From a virus: a DNA stretch of 51,228 bases. Each line of letters starts with the position of its first letter. Position 1 is the stretch's first letter. The notes under the pieces were generated by a model, which saw only the letters and a program-made list of their open reading frames with translations, ran no database searches and was not told the DNA's origin. Positions 34,526 through 42,723 of the stretch are shown piece by piece. Made by a program: the position numbers and the translations under genes. The stretch covers positions 1 to 51,228 of IMG/VR virus record IMGVR_UViG_3300044841_000145; one strand, written 5' to 3'.

Positions 34526-35033
34526 CGACCGCGGACCCGTCGACCCGCGCAACGTCGATGCCGACGACCGGTACGTCGAAGACTTCCGCTACGGGCACCC
34601 GGGAAGCGAACCGCTCGGCCGCCGTCTCGCCGCCATGCGGGACGACATGCACCGCGTCATCGACGTCTACTTCGACGACATCCTCGGGGCTCTCGCCGCC
34701 GCGGTAGCCCCAGCCGGCGGCAACCCCACGCCGGTGGCCGAGCCGCCGCCGCTCGACGCCCAGTCGCTCGCCTTCCGCGAGAACCCCGTTCCCGTCACCG
34801 ACGAGCAGATCGGGTTCCTCGCCGAGGCCATCCACCTCCCGGCCACGTCGCTCGGCCCGATCCTGCTGCCCGACGACTGGGAAGCACTCCGCTGGGATGC
34901 CGAACGGACTGGGCCGAAGACGCTCGAGGAAGCCCGCGCCGCGCTCGCCGAACGCATCGTCGACCCGGCCGCGCCCGACGACGGCACGCATGCGGGCGCA
35001 TACGACGACCTCGACGGCGAGGGCGCCCGATGA
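34512..35033 (+). CDS. Acidic protein upstream of the endolysin, unknown
   Basis: 173 residues, GTG inside the previous gene's end. Acidic throughout with a helical centre (RRLAAMRDDMHRVIDVYFDD) and ITDEQ-type motif PVTDEQIGFLAEAIHLPATS. Its stop overlaps the endolysin start, so it belongs to the lysis operon. No function assigned. Confidence 0.55.
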   Translation: MPGDDDRGPVDPRNVDADDRYVEDFRYGHPGSEPLGRRLAAMRDDMHRVIDVYFDDILGALAAAVAPAGGNPTPVAEPPPLDAQSLAFRENPVPVTDEQIGFLAEAIHLPATSLGPILLPDDWEALRWDAERTGPKTLEEARAALAERIVDPAAPDDGTHAGAYDDLDGEGAR

Positions 35034-35977
35034 CCGGCCTGTTCGTCCCGTGGCTCTCCGACGCCGCCCGGTTGACCGGCTACCCCGTCATCGAATCCAC
35101 CGGGTGGCGGACCCGGGGTGTCCCCGACAGCAAGGGCCAGCCGCGAGGCATGCGCGTCGTCGAGGGGATCACGCCCCACCACACCGCCGGACCAGCAACC
35201 GGCGACTACCCGTCCCTCCGGGTGGTGCGCGACGGCCGCGCCGGACTCCAAGGCCCGCTCTCGCACTACGGGCTCGGTCGCTCCGGCACCGTCCACGTCA
35301 TCGCCGCCGGCCTCTGCTACCACGCCGGCGCCAGCTCGTGGGCCGGGTTCACAGACCTGAACGACGAGTTCCTCGGGATCGAGGCCGAGGACGACGGCGA
35401 CGGCACCTGGACCAGCGAGCAGCTCGACGCCTACCCGCGCCTCGTCGCAGCCTGCCTCTACTACATGCGCCGCGACGCCTCCCGGGCCGCCGGTCACCGC
35501 GAAATCTGCCTCCCGAAGGGCCGAAAGATAGACCCGGCCGGGATCGACCTCGACGCCTTCCGCGGCCGGGTCGCCTGGCTCCTCGCCGACCCCCTCAACC
35601 GGATCCCCCGCTTCGCCAACCCGCCCCCGACCCCCGACGCTCGCCCCGAGGTGGACGACGACATGCCCATTGGCCTGCACTTCTACAACGACGACTGGCT
35701 CCCCGACGGGGACGGCCTGAACTTCCGGGGCGCCGCTCCGGCCGAATGGGGCGACAACAGCCTCGTCGTCGCCCGGGCCTTCGTGCGCTGGGTCTCCTAC
35801 TGGGGCGGGGCCCGCTGGAAGGTCGTCGCCTGGAACGCCGACGGCCCCATCGGCGAGGCCAACCCCAACCTCGACAACTGGGAGCTCCCCCGCGGGGCCC
35901 GCGGCTTCACCGTCGAAGGCCGCCGCGAACACGTCGGCGTGATCCCCGCAGCGAGCCTGCTGCAGCAAGCCAAGTGA
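35030..35977 (+). CDS. N-acetylmuramoyl-L-alanine amidase (endolysin)
   Basis: 315 residues. The N-terminal Amidase_2 domain (about 30-190) shows zinc ligands His50-His51-Thr52 (PHHTAGP), CYHAG with His98, and GHREI with His156, followed by GRKIDP where most relatives have GRKTDP. It cleaves the amide bond between muramic acid and the stem peptide. Residues about 220-315 form a C-terminal domain (GLHFYNDDWLPDGDGLNFRG) likely for wall binding. A Pro-rich linker near 200-212 separates the two. Confidence 0.9.
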   Translation: MTGLFVPWLSDAARLTGYPVIESTGWRTRGVPDSKGQPRGMRVVEGITPHHTAGPATGDYPSLRVVRDGRAGLQGPLSHYGLGRSGTVHVIAAGLCYHAGASSWAGFTDLNDEFLGIEAEDDGDGTWTSEQLDAYPRLVAACLYYMRRDASRAAGHREICLPKGRKIDPAGIDLDAFRGRVAWLLADPLNRIPRFANPPPTPDARPEVDDDMPIGLHFYNDDWLPDGDGLNFRGAAPAEWGDNSLVVARAFVRWVSYWGGARWKVVAWNADGPIGEANPNLDNWELPRGARGFTVEGRREHVGVIPAASLLQQAK

Positions 35978-36045
35978 GTCCGATGGCCAACCACCGACTC
36001 GTAGGCGACAACCGCGCCGACGACGACAACACCCCAGGAGCACCC

Positions 36046-36399
36046 ATGCGTCTGCTCGGACGTGAACCTGCCCAGTGGATCCAGCTCGCCTCCGGCGTGC
36101 TCGTGTTCCTCACCCCGATCCTCGGCCTCGCCGCCGACCAGAACGGCGCCGTGATCGCCGTCATCACCGCCGCGTTCGGTATCGCCACCGGCCTGGCCGT
36201 ATCCGCAGAGAAGGCCGCCCCGATGGTCGCGGGCCTGCTCAAGGCGCTGATCGCCCTCGCGCTCGCCTGGCGCCTGGATCTGTCGCCGGAGATGCAGGCC
36301 GGGCTGATTGTGATGGTCGAGGCCGGCGTTGCCTGGTACCTGCGCACGCAGGTGTCCGCCCCGGTGGGCGCCAACGGCGAGGTCCGCCAGGTCGCGTAG
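36046..36399 (+). CDS. Holin-like membrane protein
   Basis: 117 residues from the ATG at 36046, chosen for the AGGAG at 36036-36040; an upstream in-frame ATG at 35983 gives 138 residues. Three hydrophobic helices: WIQLASGVLVFLTPILGLA, VIAVITAAFGIATGLAV, MVAGLLKALIALALAWRL/AGLIVMVEAGVAWYL. The ending TQVSAPVG is common in actinophage membrane proteins that follow the endolysin. It probably permits endolysin release by forming membrane holes. Confidence 0.75.
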   Translation: MRLLGREPAQWIQLASGVLVFLTPILGLAADQNGAVIAVITAAFGIATGLAVSAEKAAPMVAGLLKALIALALAWRLDLSPEMQAGLIVMVEAGVAWYLRTQVSAPVGANGEVRQVA

Positions 36400-36518
36400 C
36401 ACCCTCAGATCGTCCCGGCCTGTCTGTCGAGGCTCACACCCCTGGCGGGTCGGGACAGGGTCCCCGGCGGTGCGCGGCGTGCCGTCGGGGGCCTGCCATT
36501 TTCGGCCGAGTGTCTGTC

Positions 36519-36545
36519 GTCTACCTAGACGATGGACGGTAGACT
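36519..36545. promoter_or_regulatory. Operator-like dyads with a -10 candidate before the right-hand operon
   Basis: GTCTAccTAGAC (36519-36530) is a dyad; its arm recurs inverted as GTAGAC at 36539-36544. TAGACT at 36540-36545 could be a -10 box, with no good -35 seen. A regulatory role for the operon starting at 36635 is plausible. Confidence 0.4.
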
Positions 36546-36583
36546 TTGACCACTACCCCCCGCGGGGGCCTCAGAACGTTGAG

Positions 36584-36613
36584 AGCCCCCCGACCTGGCC
36601 GGGTCGAGGGGCT
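36584..36613 (+). terminator. Leader hairpin (terminator or attenuator)
   Basis: Stem 36584-36595 with 36602-36613, 12 pairs with one mismatch, 21 bases before the ATG at 36635. A GC palindrome CCCCCGCGGGGG also lies at 36557-36568. It could end the lysis operon or act as an attenuator for the operon that follows. Confidence 0.5.
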
Positions 36614-36634
36614 GATGCAACGAATGGATACGAG

Positions 36635-37549
36635 ATGGATCGTAGCAAGGCGCACCCGCCTGCGCTGCCACCTAACCCTGTTCGGCCCCAATGGGAGCCA
36701 CCACCGCATCTGCGGGACCCACTGGTCAACACCGCGACGCCCGTCGACCGGGCCGTCTGGACGGTCGCGATCCGCGGCCGACTCCCGCGCTTGTCGGACT
36801 ACGCGGTCGCGCGTGCCGCCGCCGACTATGGCAACAAGCACGGCACCAGCATCTTCCCCGGGGTGGAGCGGCTCGCCGAGGACCTGGGCACCACGACGAA
36901 GACGGTGAAGGCCTCGCTCGCGTGGCTCACCGAACACGGCTGGCTGTACCTCGAAGAGCGCGGGAACCGGCGCCTCGGTCACGCGAACCGCTACCAGCTC
37001 TCCGTCCCCGCCCCTCTTGCGACGTCGATCGTCGTCGAGATCCCCAAGGACGAGCGTGTCGAGGGCGGCCCGACGCACCGCTGGCTCTGGGCCAACCCTG
37101 GCCGCTCCCAGTGGATCGAACGGCCCGAGTCGGAGCCGAAGCGGGAGGCCGCGCGAGGCCCGTACCAGCGCGCCGCAGGCGCTGCACGCGCCGGTCGAGG
37201 AGCCGCGATTAGGGGAAGTAATAGCGCAGCAGGGGAAGTGTCAGCACCGGATCAGGGGGTCATAACTTCCCCCCACCCGGTCATGTACCCGGAAGATTCT
37301 CTACACCCCGCCGAGCGAAACGCTCGGGGCCACGCTGACGCGAGGCCGCGCGAGTCCACGGCTCCGCCGAAGTTCGACCTAGACGACCCTGACGTCGGCC
37401 AGCAGATCGCCGCCGAAGCAGAGCGCCGCCTCGGCGCAGGCATCAGTGATCACAACGTCCGCGAGATCGAGGGGATGCTCGCCGACGGCTGCCATCCCAA
37501 GTTCGCCCTCAACGCCGCCATCGCCCGCGAGAGCAGGAGCACCGCGTGA
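36635..37549 (+). CDS. Winged-helix/replication-initiator-like protein
   Basis: 304 residues. Residues about 30-115 form a winged helix of the HTH_36/replication-protein type: DYAVARAAADYGNKHGTSIF, GVERLAEDLGTTTKTVKASL, AWLTEHGWLYLEERG. The middle is disordered and basic; the C-terminal 60 residues are helical (DVGQQIAAEAERRLGAGISD). Proteins of this arrangement start phage or plasmid replication or load helicase; a transcriptional regulator is an alternative. It heads an operon and overlaps the MmcB-like gene. Confidence 0.65.
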   Translation: MDRSKAHPPALPPNPVRPQWEPPPHLRDPLVNTATPVDRAVWTVAIRGRLPRLSDYAVARAAADYGNKHGTSIFPGVERLAEDLGTTTKTVKASLAWLTEHGWLYLEERGNRRLGHANRYQLSVPAPLATSIVVEIPKDERVEGGPTHRWLWANPGRSQWIERPESEPKREAARGPYQRAAGAARAGRGAAIRGSNSAAGEVSAPDQGVITSPHPVMYPEDSLHPAERNARGHADARPRESTAPPKFDLDDPDVGQQIAAEAERRLGAGISDHNVREIEGMLADGCHPKFALNAAIARESRSTA

Positions 37550-38379
37550 GCACCGCCCGGGACGTCATCGAGATGCTGCGCCGCCACTACCTCCCCGAGG
37601 GCCGCCAGCCCGCCGGCATCTTCGCCCCCGAGATCCAGGCCCCGACCGGGCTGCGGCGCGCGGACCTGATCTGGCAGGGCGTCACCACTGCGGCAGGCTC
37701 GGAGCTGATCGGGCACGAGGTCAAGGTGTCCCGCCAAGACCTGCTCGTCGAACTGGCCGATCCGGCGAAGGCTGACCCGTGGCAGCGCTACTGCGACCGG
37801 TGGTGGCTGGTCGTCTCCGATCCGGCGCTGATCGACGGGCTCACCCTCCCCCCGAGCTGGGGCGTCATGGCCCCGCCGTCCGGGCGCCGCACCCGCTCCA
37901 TGACCGTGCTCGTCGAGGCGCCCGTGTTGAAGCCCGACGACAAGGCGCTCGCCTACGCCACGATCGCGAAGTGGCTGCACTGGCGCCACCACAACCTCGA
38001 CGCGCAGCACCGGATGACCCGCGCCGAGAACGACAGCCTGCGGGAAGCGAACGCGAAGCTCCGCGAGCGGGTGCCGCTCCAATCTCACGCCCAGGAGAAG
38101 ATCCAGCAGGTCGTTGAGCGGATCGTCCGCAGCCTCGGCGGCGTCACGGGATCGGGGCAGGTCGGCTCGTGGGATCGGCAGGTCGAAGTCGAGGACATCG
38201 TCTCGGCGATGCGGGACCTCGGCACGGTGTACGAGCGAGCCCGCACCGTGAAGTTCGGCGTCGAAGCCGCGCTCGGGGCGCTCCGCCGCGCCACCGAAGC
38301 CATCCGACCGGAAGCCATCGACGACCTCGCGGCGGCGGTCGAGGCGATCGAGAAGCCCTGCGCTGAAGAGGCCGCATGA
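37546..38379 (+). CDS. MmcB-like PD-(D/E)XK nuclease-fold protein
   Basis: 277 residues. N-terminal part: RADLIWQG (Asp40), GHEVKVSR (Glu58-x-Lys60) and DRWWLVVSDP match the MmcB/VRR-type nuclease fold with a D ... E-x-K core. The C-terminal 130 residues are coiled-coil (MTRAENDSLREANAKLRERV). It is likely involved in DNA repair or replication; no HNH motifs. GTG start overlaps the upstream stop. Confidence 0.75.
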   Translation: MSTARDVIEMLRRHYLPEGRQPAGIFAPEIQAPTGLRRADLIWQGVTTAAGSELIGHEVKVSRQDLLVELADPAKADPWQRYCDRWWLVVSDPALIDGLTLPPSWGVMAPPSGRRTRSMTVLVEAPVLKPDDKALAYATIAKWLHWRHHNLDAQHRMTRAENDSLREANAKLRERVPLQSHAQEKIQQVVERIVRSLGGVTGSGQVGSWDRQVEVEDIVSAMRDLGTVYERARTVKFGVEAALGALRRATEAIRPEAIDDLAAAVEAIEKPCAEEAA

Positions 38380-38414
38380 CCACCACCAACGCCGCACCCC
38401 GACAGGAGACCCGC

Positions 38415-38690
38415 ATGGCCCAGCACACCTGCCAGCTCCCCGAACGGCCCGACGGCTCGACAGCCTGGCGTTGCCCCGGCTGCATGACCCGCTACGTGTG
38501 GTCGAAGCGGATGGTCGGCCGCACCATGCACGAGGGCTGGTCGCGGATGCGGGACGACTTCGAGACCCGCAGCCTGCGATCGGAGGCCGAGTTCAACCGG
38601 TTCGCCCGGAAGGCCATCGTGGCCGGCGTCGACGGGGCGCTCGTCGTCGTCGTGCTCATCGTGTGGATCGTGCTGCGGGTGACGTCATGA
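38415..38690 (+). CDS. Small zinc-binding/membrane-anchored protein
   Basis: 91 residues from the ATG at 38415, chosen for AGGAG at 38404-38408; an ATG at 38376 overlapping the prior stop would add 13 residues. CPGC motif near residue 20 after HTCQLP gives a probable zinc site, and the C-terminal helix ALVVVVLIVWIVL is a membrane anchor. Unknown role. Confidence 0.55.
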   Translation: MAQHTCQLPERPDGSTAWRCPGCMTRYVWSKRMVGRTMHEGWSRMRDDFETRSLRSEAEFNRFARKAIVAGVDGALVVVVLIVWIVLRVTS

Positions 38691-39349
38691 CCACCACCGA
38701 ACCCGCCGTCACCCTCGTCCACCTCCCCGCCGGCCAGCCCATCGACCTGTTCTCCGCGCTCGGCGACCTCCTCGCCGCCGCCCTCCACGGCGCGATGCTC
38801 GCCCCCGGCTCGCACGGATCCGTGAACGCCGAGGTGCGCCTCCCCAGCGGCATGAACACCCGGGAGGCTGCAGATCGGCTCCGGCACGCCGCCGCTGCGG
38901 TGCGAGGCGTCGAGTACGTGCCGCAGCCCCGGCCCGACGACGAGCCCGAGCTGACGACCGGGCACATGCGCCTCGACGACACCGGGGTGTCGTTTGGGAT
39001 GGGCGGTCCCCGCGAGGTCTACGAGCAGGCCGCGATCAACCTGATCGACGCGTTCCGTCCCGCGCTCGACCGCGACGACGCCCCCAACTATGTGCAGTTC
39101 GAAGCCGAAGATCCCCGCACCCGCGACGGCGGCCTCCCGACCACGGGCGAGCGGTACGCGCTGATCGTGTGCCGGCCCGGCGGGAAGACGCCGCACCAGC
39201 TGCGGCGCGAGGCTGAGGCAGAGGCGGAGCGGCTCCGCGCCGCGATCGAACGGGTGCGCGAGCTGTGCGAGAACCCCAGCGCGTGGGGCTACATCGACGG
39301 CCCTTCGTCGGAGGACGTCCTCAAGGCGCTTGGGGGCAGGCAGCCGTGA
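38687..39349 (+). CDS. Unknown phage accessory protein
   Basis: 220 residues; ATG overlaps the previous stop. N-terminal segment VTLVHLPAGQPIDLFSALGD, a middle AINLIDAFRPALDRDDAPNY, and a coiled-coil end (LRREAEAEAERLRAAIERVR). No family recognised. Confidence 0.55.
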   Translation: MTTTEPAVTLVHLPAGQPIDLFSALGDLLAAALHGAMLAPGSHGSVNAEVRLPSGMNTREAADRLRHAAAAVRGVEYVPQPRPDDEPELTTGHMRLDDTGVSFGMGGPREVYEQAAINLIDAFRPALDRDDAPNYVQFEAEDPRTRDGGLPTTGERYALIVCRPGGKTPHQLRREAEAEAERLRAAIERVRELCENPSAWGYIDGPSSEDVLKALGGRQP

Positions 39350-39546
39350 GCCTTCTCGAAGACCTGTACTGGGCCGCCGCCGTCGCAGCCAGCCCCGTCC
39401 AGCCGCTCGGCTCCGATCCGATCGTCTACCAGCGCACCGAGACGCCTCCGGTGCCGGACTGGCCGACCCCGCCGTGCACGAGCACGTCGAGCGGCGCGGC
39501 GGTCCACGTTCGGCCATCGTGTCGATGCAGACGAGGAGGACTCTGA
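39346..39546 (+). CDS. Small hypothetical protein
   Basis: 66 residues, GTG overlapping the preceding stop. Begins SLLEDLYWAAAVAASPVQP, the rest is Pro/Ser/Cys-rich. Its terminal codons form the AGGAGG ribosome site of the next gene, so it may be mainly a coupling ORF. Confidence 0.4.
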   Translation: MSLLEDLYWAAAVAASPVQPLGSDPIVYQRTETPPVPDWPTPPCTSTSSGAAVHVRPSCRCRRGGL

Positions 39547-39872
39547 TGCCGCACTACTCCACCGGCTGGTCCGTCCACCGCGATGGCGACACCCGTCGCA
39601 CCGCGATCCACTTCGAGCGCTGCCCCCGCTGGGTCGAGGCCGTCCGCGGGACCGCCTTCGGCATCTGCTGGCTCACCCGCAACAGGGCATGCCGTTGGCT
39701 GTGTCACCCCGCGATCGATCTGGTGGAGCGGCACAGCGAGAGCTTCGACGTCTTCGCCAGCCCCGAGGACGTGGCGGCCTGGGCGGAGTGGCGCGGCCTC
39801 GGCCGGCCGTTCTGGGTCGACGACGAGGGCCGACAGATCCCGTACGGCGACGACTACGTGAGGGTGCCGTGA
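39546..39872 (+). CDS. Hypothetical protein with Cys/His residues
   Basis: 108 residues; ATG with AGGAGG at 39533-39538. Contains GICWLTRNRACRWLCHPAID and SPEDVAAWAEWRGLGRPFWV. The strong ribosome site suggests good translation. No family recognised. Confidence 0.55.
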   Translation: MPHYSTGWSVHRDGDTRRTAIHFERCPRWVEAVRGTAFGICWLTRNRACRWLCHPAIDLVERHSESFDVFASPEDVAAWAEWRGLGRPFWVDDEGRQIPYGDDYVRVP

Positions 39873-40138
39873 GCGACGACTTCCTCGACGCCCTCCTCCC
39901 CGACGACCGCGCCTGGCTGCGCGCGCACGGCTGGACAGAGCCTCCGCCTCGGCCTCACTGGGTCGATGGCGACCTCGTCGTGGAGTGCCCAGCATGCGGG
40001 GAGCAGGTGCCGGTGGAGTACACCGAGTTGATGACGTTCGCCAGCACCGAGCCGGTGGGGTACGTGACGGACGAGGTGGGCGCGCTCAGGCGGCACGAGC
40101 CGAACTGCGCCGCCCGGCATGGGACAGTGACCGGGTGA
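39869..40138 (+). CDS. Small zinc-ribbon-like protein
   Basis: 89 residues, GTG overlapping the previous stop. VVECPACGEQVPVEY supplies a CxxC pair and RHEPNCAARHG further His/Cys ligands, as in a short zinc ribbon. Function unknown. Confidence 0.5.
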   Translation: MSDDFLDALLPDDRAWLRAHGWTEPPPRPHWVDGDLVVECPACGEQVPVEYTELMTFASTEPVGYVTDEVGALRRHEPNCAARHGTVTG

Positions 40139-40293
40139 GCGACGAGCGCGACTACCAGGCCGTGGGCTACCTGAACGGCGACCTCACGCCAGCGAGCGGG
40201 CGGATCGTGCTCACGCGGCGCGACGTCTCCGAAGAGCAGCTGCTCGCCGAACACGAACGGCTGCGCGACGAGTCGACGCTGCACGCCCGGTAA
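40135..40293 (+). CDS. Very small hypothetical protein
   Basis: 52 residues, GTG overlapping the upstream stop (GTGA). Sequence DERDYQAVGYLNGDLTPASG then a helical acidic end. Supported by overlap and codon pattern only. Confidence 0.4.
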   Translation: MSDERDYQAVGYLNGDLTPASGRIVLTRRDVSEEQLLAEHERLRDESTLHAR

Positions 40294-40317
40294 CACGCCG
40301 GAGCCGGACCGCGACGT

Positions 40318-40803
40318 TTGGACGTGAGCCCTCCGTTCCAGGCCCGAGGCGTCGGAGTCGTCGTCACCTTCGACGGCTCCTTCATCTCCATCACGCACAG
40401 AGGTGTCCTCGGTCGCCTCACGGTCGGCAAGGGTGAGAAGCGCATCCCCGTCCAGCACATCACCGCCGTGCAGCTCAAACCGGCCGGTGCCGTGTTCAAC
40501 GGCTACGTCCAGTTCGCCCTCGGCGGCGGCGACGAGCGGCGATCCCAGTTCGGTCGGCAAACCTTCGACGCTGCGGGCGATGAAAACTCGGCCGTGTTCA
40601 CCCGAGATCAGCAGCCCGCGTTCGAGCAGCTCCGCCACTACGTCGAGCAGAGGATCTCGGCGATCAACACGCCCCAGGCGCCGCCGCAGGTCGGTGGTCT
40701 GGTCGCGGAACTTGAGAGACTCGCCAATCTGCACCGTGCCGGGGCTCTCACCAACGAGGAGTTCGCGCGCGCCAAGCAGTCCCTACTGTCTCGGATGGCG
40801 TGA
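40318..40803 (+). CDS. DUF4429-like protein with C-terminal SHOCT domain
   Basis: 161 residues from TTG (GTG at 40324 equally possible). N-terminal half resembles a DUF4429/PH-like domain (VTFDGSFISITHRGVLGRLT, RIPVQHITAVQLKPAG). The final 32 residues are a SHOCT motif (LAELERLANLHRAGALTNEE, FARAKQSLLSR). SHOCT often marks oligomerisation. It is separated from the upstream genes by a short gap and overlaps the reverse gene by 21 bases at the 3' end. It has a host-like character. Confidence 0.7.
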   Translation: MDVSPPFQARGVGVVVTFDGSFISITHRGVLGRLTVGKGEKRIPVQHITAVQLKPAGAVFNGYVQFALGGGDERRSQFGRQTFDAAGDENSAVFTRDQQPAFEQLRHYVEQRISAINTPQAPPQVGGLVAELERLANLHRAGALTNEEFARAKQSLLSRMA

Positions 40804-41103
40804 CCGATCACCCCCGCCGGCAGGGTGGATGAGCCCGAGCTCGGCGAACTGCTCCGCCATGGCCACACAGTCGCGCACCGAGGCGCCGACCTGGTAGCCG
40901 ACCACCCAGCACGTCGTCGCCCACTCCGCGATGACCCGGTCGTAGCCGGCGGCGATCAGGTGGGCGGTGATCGCCTCGTACGCGGCCCTGGCCTCGGGGG
41001 AGAACCGGGTGTGGACGCTGCCCTTCGACGCTGCGATCTCATGCTGGGCGATGTCCGCCAGCCGCTCGAGGTCGTTGTGCAGGACGGCGATGTCTTCGGG
41101 CAT
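40783..41103 (-). CDS. Hypothetical helical protein
   Basis: 106 residues, ATG with GGGGAG seven bases upstream. Mostly alpha-helical (HNDLERLADIAQHEIAASKG, RDCVAMAEQFAELGLIHPAG), no motif recognised. It converges with and overlaps the SHOCT gene by 21 bases. Confidence 0.5.
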   Translation of the reverse strand: MPEDIAVLHNDLERLADIAQHEIAASKGSVHTRFSPEARAAYEAITAHLIAAGYDRVIAEWATTCWVVGYQVGASVRDCVAMAEQFAELGLIHPAGGGDRSRHPRQ

Positions 41104-41160
41104 GGCAGCTCCCCAGGGCAGGTCCGGTAGGACCGCGGGGGAAGCGCGGCGGGGGGGAGT

Positions 41161-41400
41161 CTACTGCCGCTCGGGGTTCCAGGCGGCGGAAAGGTCGAGC
41201 TCCATCAGATCGGGGTGCATGTAGAGCAGCTCGACTTCCTCTGCGTCGTGCATCTCCGCGACCGCGAGGCTCAGGCCCATGAATGCGGCCGCTCCGCGTG
41301 CTGCTGCTGCACCGAGACGAAGCTGGGCGGCGTGTAGGTCGAGTGCCGTGGCCTTGAGGCGGAGCAGTGCTTGCTCCTGCTCAACCTGCTGGCGCGTCAC
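41161..41400 (-). CDS. Small helical protein
   Basis: 79 residues, GTG overlapping the upstream stop. Helical, Leu/Ala-rich N-terminal part (QEQALLRLKATALDLHAAQL) and acidic second half (AEMHDAEEVELLYMHPDLME). Possibly a coiled-coil partner of the HTH protein from the same operon. Confidence 0.5.
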   Translation of the reverse strand: MTRQQVEQEQALLRLKATALDLHAAQLRLGAAAARGAAAFMGLSLAVAEMHDAEEVELLYMHPDLMELDLSAAWNPERQ

Positions 41401-41633
41401 TCGTCATCCAGGAGGTCGGTCCGGGCGCCCTGGCCTACGCGCTCGACGTGGTTCACCGCCACGCGAGGGTAGCCGCGTAGCTCGGTCACGCCGTAGCGAC
41501 GCAGCGTAGAGCGTACGGATTCGGGGTCGATGCCGAGAGCTTCTGCGACTTCGTCTCGGCTCATCAGGTTCTTCGCGATGAACTCGGCCGAGCTCTGGGC
41601 GGACCGCCTGTGGTACTGGGCGTCTTCGGTCAT
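41397..41633 (-). CDS. Small helix-turn-helix protein, paralogue of the 5456-5785 HTH
   Basis: 78 residues, ATG at 41633. SRDEVAEALGIDPESVRSTL followed by YGVTELRGYPRVAVNHVERV matches the HTH half of the protein at 5456-5785 (SRDEVADHLDIPVDQVRKAM ... GWPRDEVEKLER). It lacks the Cys-rich tail. Probably a DNA-binding regulator acting at its own promoter, which has a spacer dyad. Confidence 0.7.
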   Translation of the reverse strand: MTEDAQYHRRSAQSSAEFIAKNLMSRDEVAEALGIDPESVRSTLRRYGVTELRGYPRVAVNHVERVGQGARTDLLDDE

Positions 41634-41639
41634 GCCATC

Positions 41640-41667
41640 ACCTTACTCCGCAACGGAGCAATGTCGC
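41640..41667 (-). promoter_or_regulatory. Promoter with spacer dyad, leaderless
   Basis: On the - strand: GCGACA (41667-41662), 16 bases, TAAGGT (41645-41640), six bases before the ATG at 41633. The dyad CTCCGcaaCGGAG (41646-41658) abuts the -10 box. The arrangement is the same as at 6229-6257. Confidence 0.6.
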
Positions 41668-41694
41668 CATGGGCGAGCGTCGTACCGTCGCTGC

Positions 41695-41889
41695 ATGCCC
41701 GCCAACCCCGCCGCCGCCCGACCGGTGCGCATCCGCCTCGGCCAGCCCATCACCGTCGACATCCTCGGGGCAGACGGCACCAGGCTCCGCGTGCAGGGGA
41801 TCCTCGACGAGGCGCCGGACAGGTACACGGGGGACATCGCCACGCGCCTCGTGCTCGTCGACGCGGTGGCGAGGGCGCTCGACGGCTAG
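41695..41889 (+). CDS. Small beta-barrel-like protein
   Basis: 64 residues, ATG, divergent from the HTH gene. PVRIRLGQPITVDILGADGT, RLRVQGILDEAP and RLVLVDAVARALDG suggest a compact beta fold. It converges on the reverse gene at 41886 with a 4-base overlap. No family recognised. Confidence 0.5.
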   Translation: MPANPAAARPVRIRLGQPITVDILGADGTRLRVQGILDEAPDRYTGDIATRLVLVDAVARALDG

Positions 41890-42086
41890 CGCTCGACGTA
41901 GTCCGGCGCGATGAGCTCGTCGATCTCGGAGCGCCAGTCGGTCGACCGGCAGCGCGGACACGGCGGGACGATCCGCAGCCGGGAGCACTCGATGCGCGCG
42001 AACATCAACAGGGCCCCGCAAAACCCGCACGAGTGCGGCTGTGACTCCCGCGGGTCATCGCACCCGTCTCCGGGCCGGCCGCTCAC
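41886..42086 (-). CDS. Small zinc-finger protein (Com-like)
   Basis: 66 residues from a GTG overlapping the upstream stop. Two CxxC pairs, CGFCGALLM and CPRCRSTD, spaced about 20 residues apart, like the zinc finger of Mu Com-type translational regulators. Function unproven. Confidence 0.55.
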   Translation of the reverse strand: MSGRPGDGCDDPRESQPHSCGFCGALLMFARIECSRLRIVPPCPRCRSTDWRSEIDELIAPDYVER

Positions 42087-42514
42087 GGCTTCCACTCCTC
42101 GGCCCGGTAGTCGGGATGGCCAGCCTCCGAGAGCGCGAGCAGGCGCAGCGTCGTGCAATCGCCCACGGCCCAGCCGCAGTTGTCGTACTCGCTTGGGCAC
42201 TCGTGGCTGCCCTCGTGCGTGTCGATGATCCGGCGCTTGATGGCGACGTCGTGCAGCACCCACGCCGGATCATGCCGGGCGATGTGGACGACGTTGGCCT
42301 CCCCATTGTGGGCGACCTCGAAGTTCGCGACTTGGCCGAGGTGTCCACTCCAACTCGACTGCCCGTACAGGACGTGATCTACCAGGTGCTCGCGCTCGGT
42401 CCCCCGCACCCACGGCCCCTGGAGCGCCGCCTGCGCAGCCTGCTCCCGCTCTGCCTCGCGGGCGCGGAGGAACTCGACCAGCGTGACTGTCGTGGAGGGC
42501 TGCGGCGTGGTCAC
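42083..42514 (-). CDS. DUF6221-like phage protein
   Basis: 143 residues. Start MTTPQPSTTVTLVEFLRARE, then IARHDPAWVLHDVAIKRRII, Cys pairs and TLRLLALSEAGHPDYRAEEW at the end, matching a family widespread in actinophages and their hosts. Molecular role unknown. Confidence 0.75.
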   Translation of the reverse strand: MTTPQPSTTVTLVEFLRAREAEREQAAQAALQGPWVRGTEREHLVDHVLYGQSSWSGHLGQVANFEVAHNGEANVVHIARHDPAWVLHDVAIKRRIIDTHEGSHECPSEYDNCGWAVGDCTTLRLLALSEAGHPDYRAEEWKP

Positions 42515-42723
42515 TTCCGCTGCCCGAGCTGGTGCAAGTAGACGATCGCGTCCGCGAGGTTCTTCCCCGCGACACGGGCCTGCCGTTCCATCTCCACCTG
42601 CCCAACCCGGATCATCTCGCCCATGTTGTCAACGAACGCTGCGACGCCCTTCGCGGCGTACTCGCCGAAACGAGGGTCGACGAGGGGGATCAGCGGGGCG
42701 GGGTCCTGCTGCGGCGTGGCCAT
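42511..42723 (-). CDS. Small helical protein
   Basis: 70 residues from the ATG at 42723 (an in-frame upstream start would extend it to 91). Amphipathic helices (EYAAKGVAAFVDNMGEMIRV). No ribosome site; TACCGT at 42735-42730 lies six bases upstream and could be a -10 box of a leaderless message. Stop overlaps the DUF6221-like gene. Confidence 0.45.
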   Translation of the reverse strand: MATPQQDPAPLIPLVDPRFGEYAAKGVAAFVDNMGEMIRVGQVEMERQARVAGKNLADAIVYLHQLGQRK

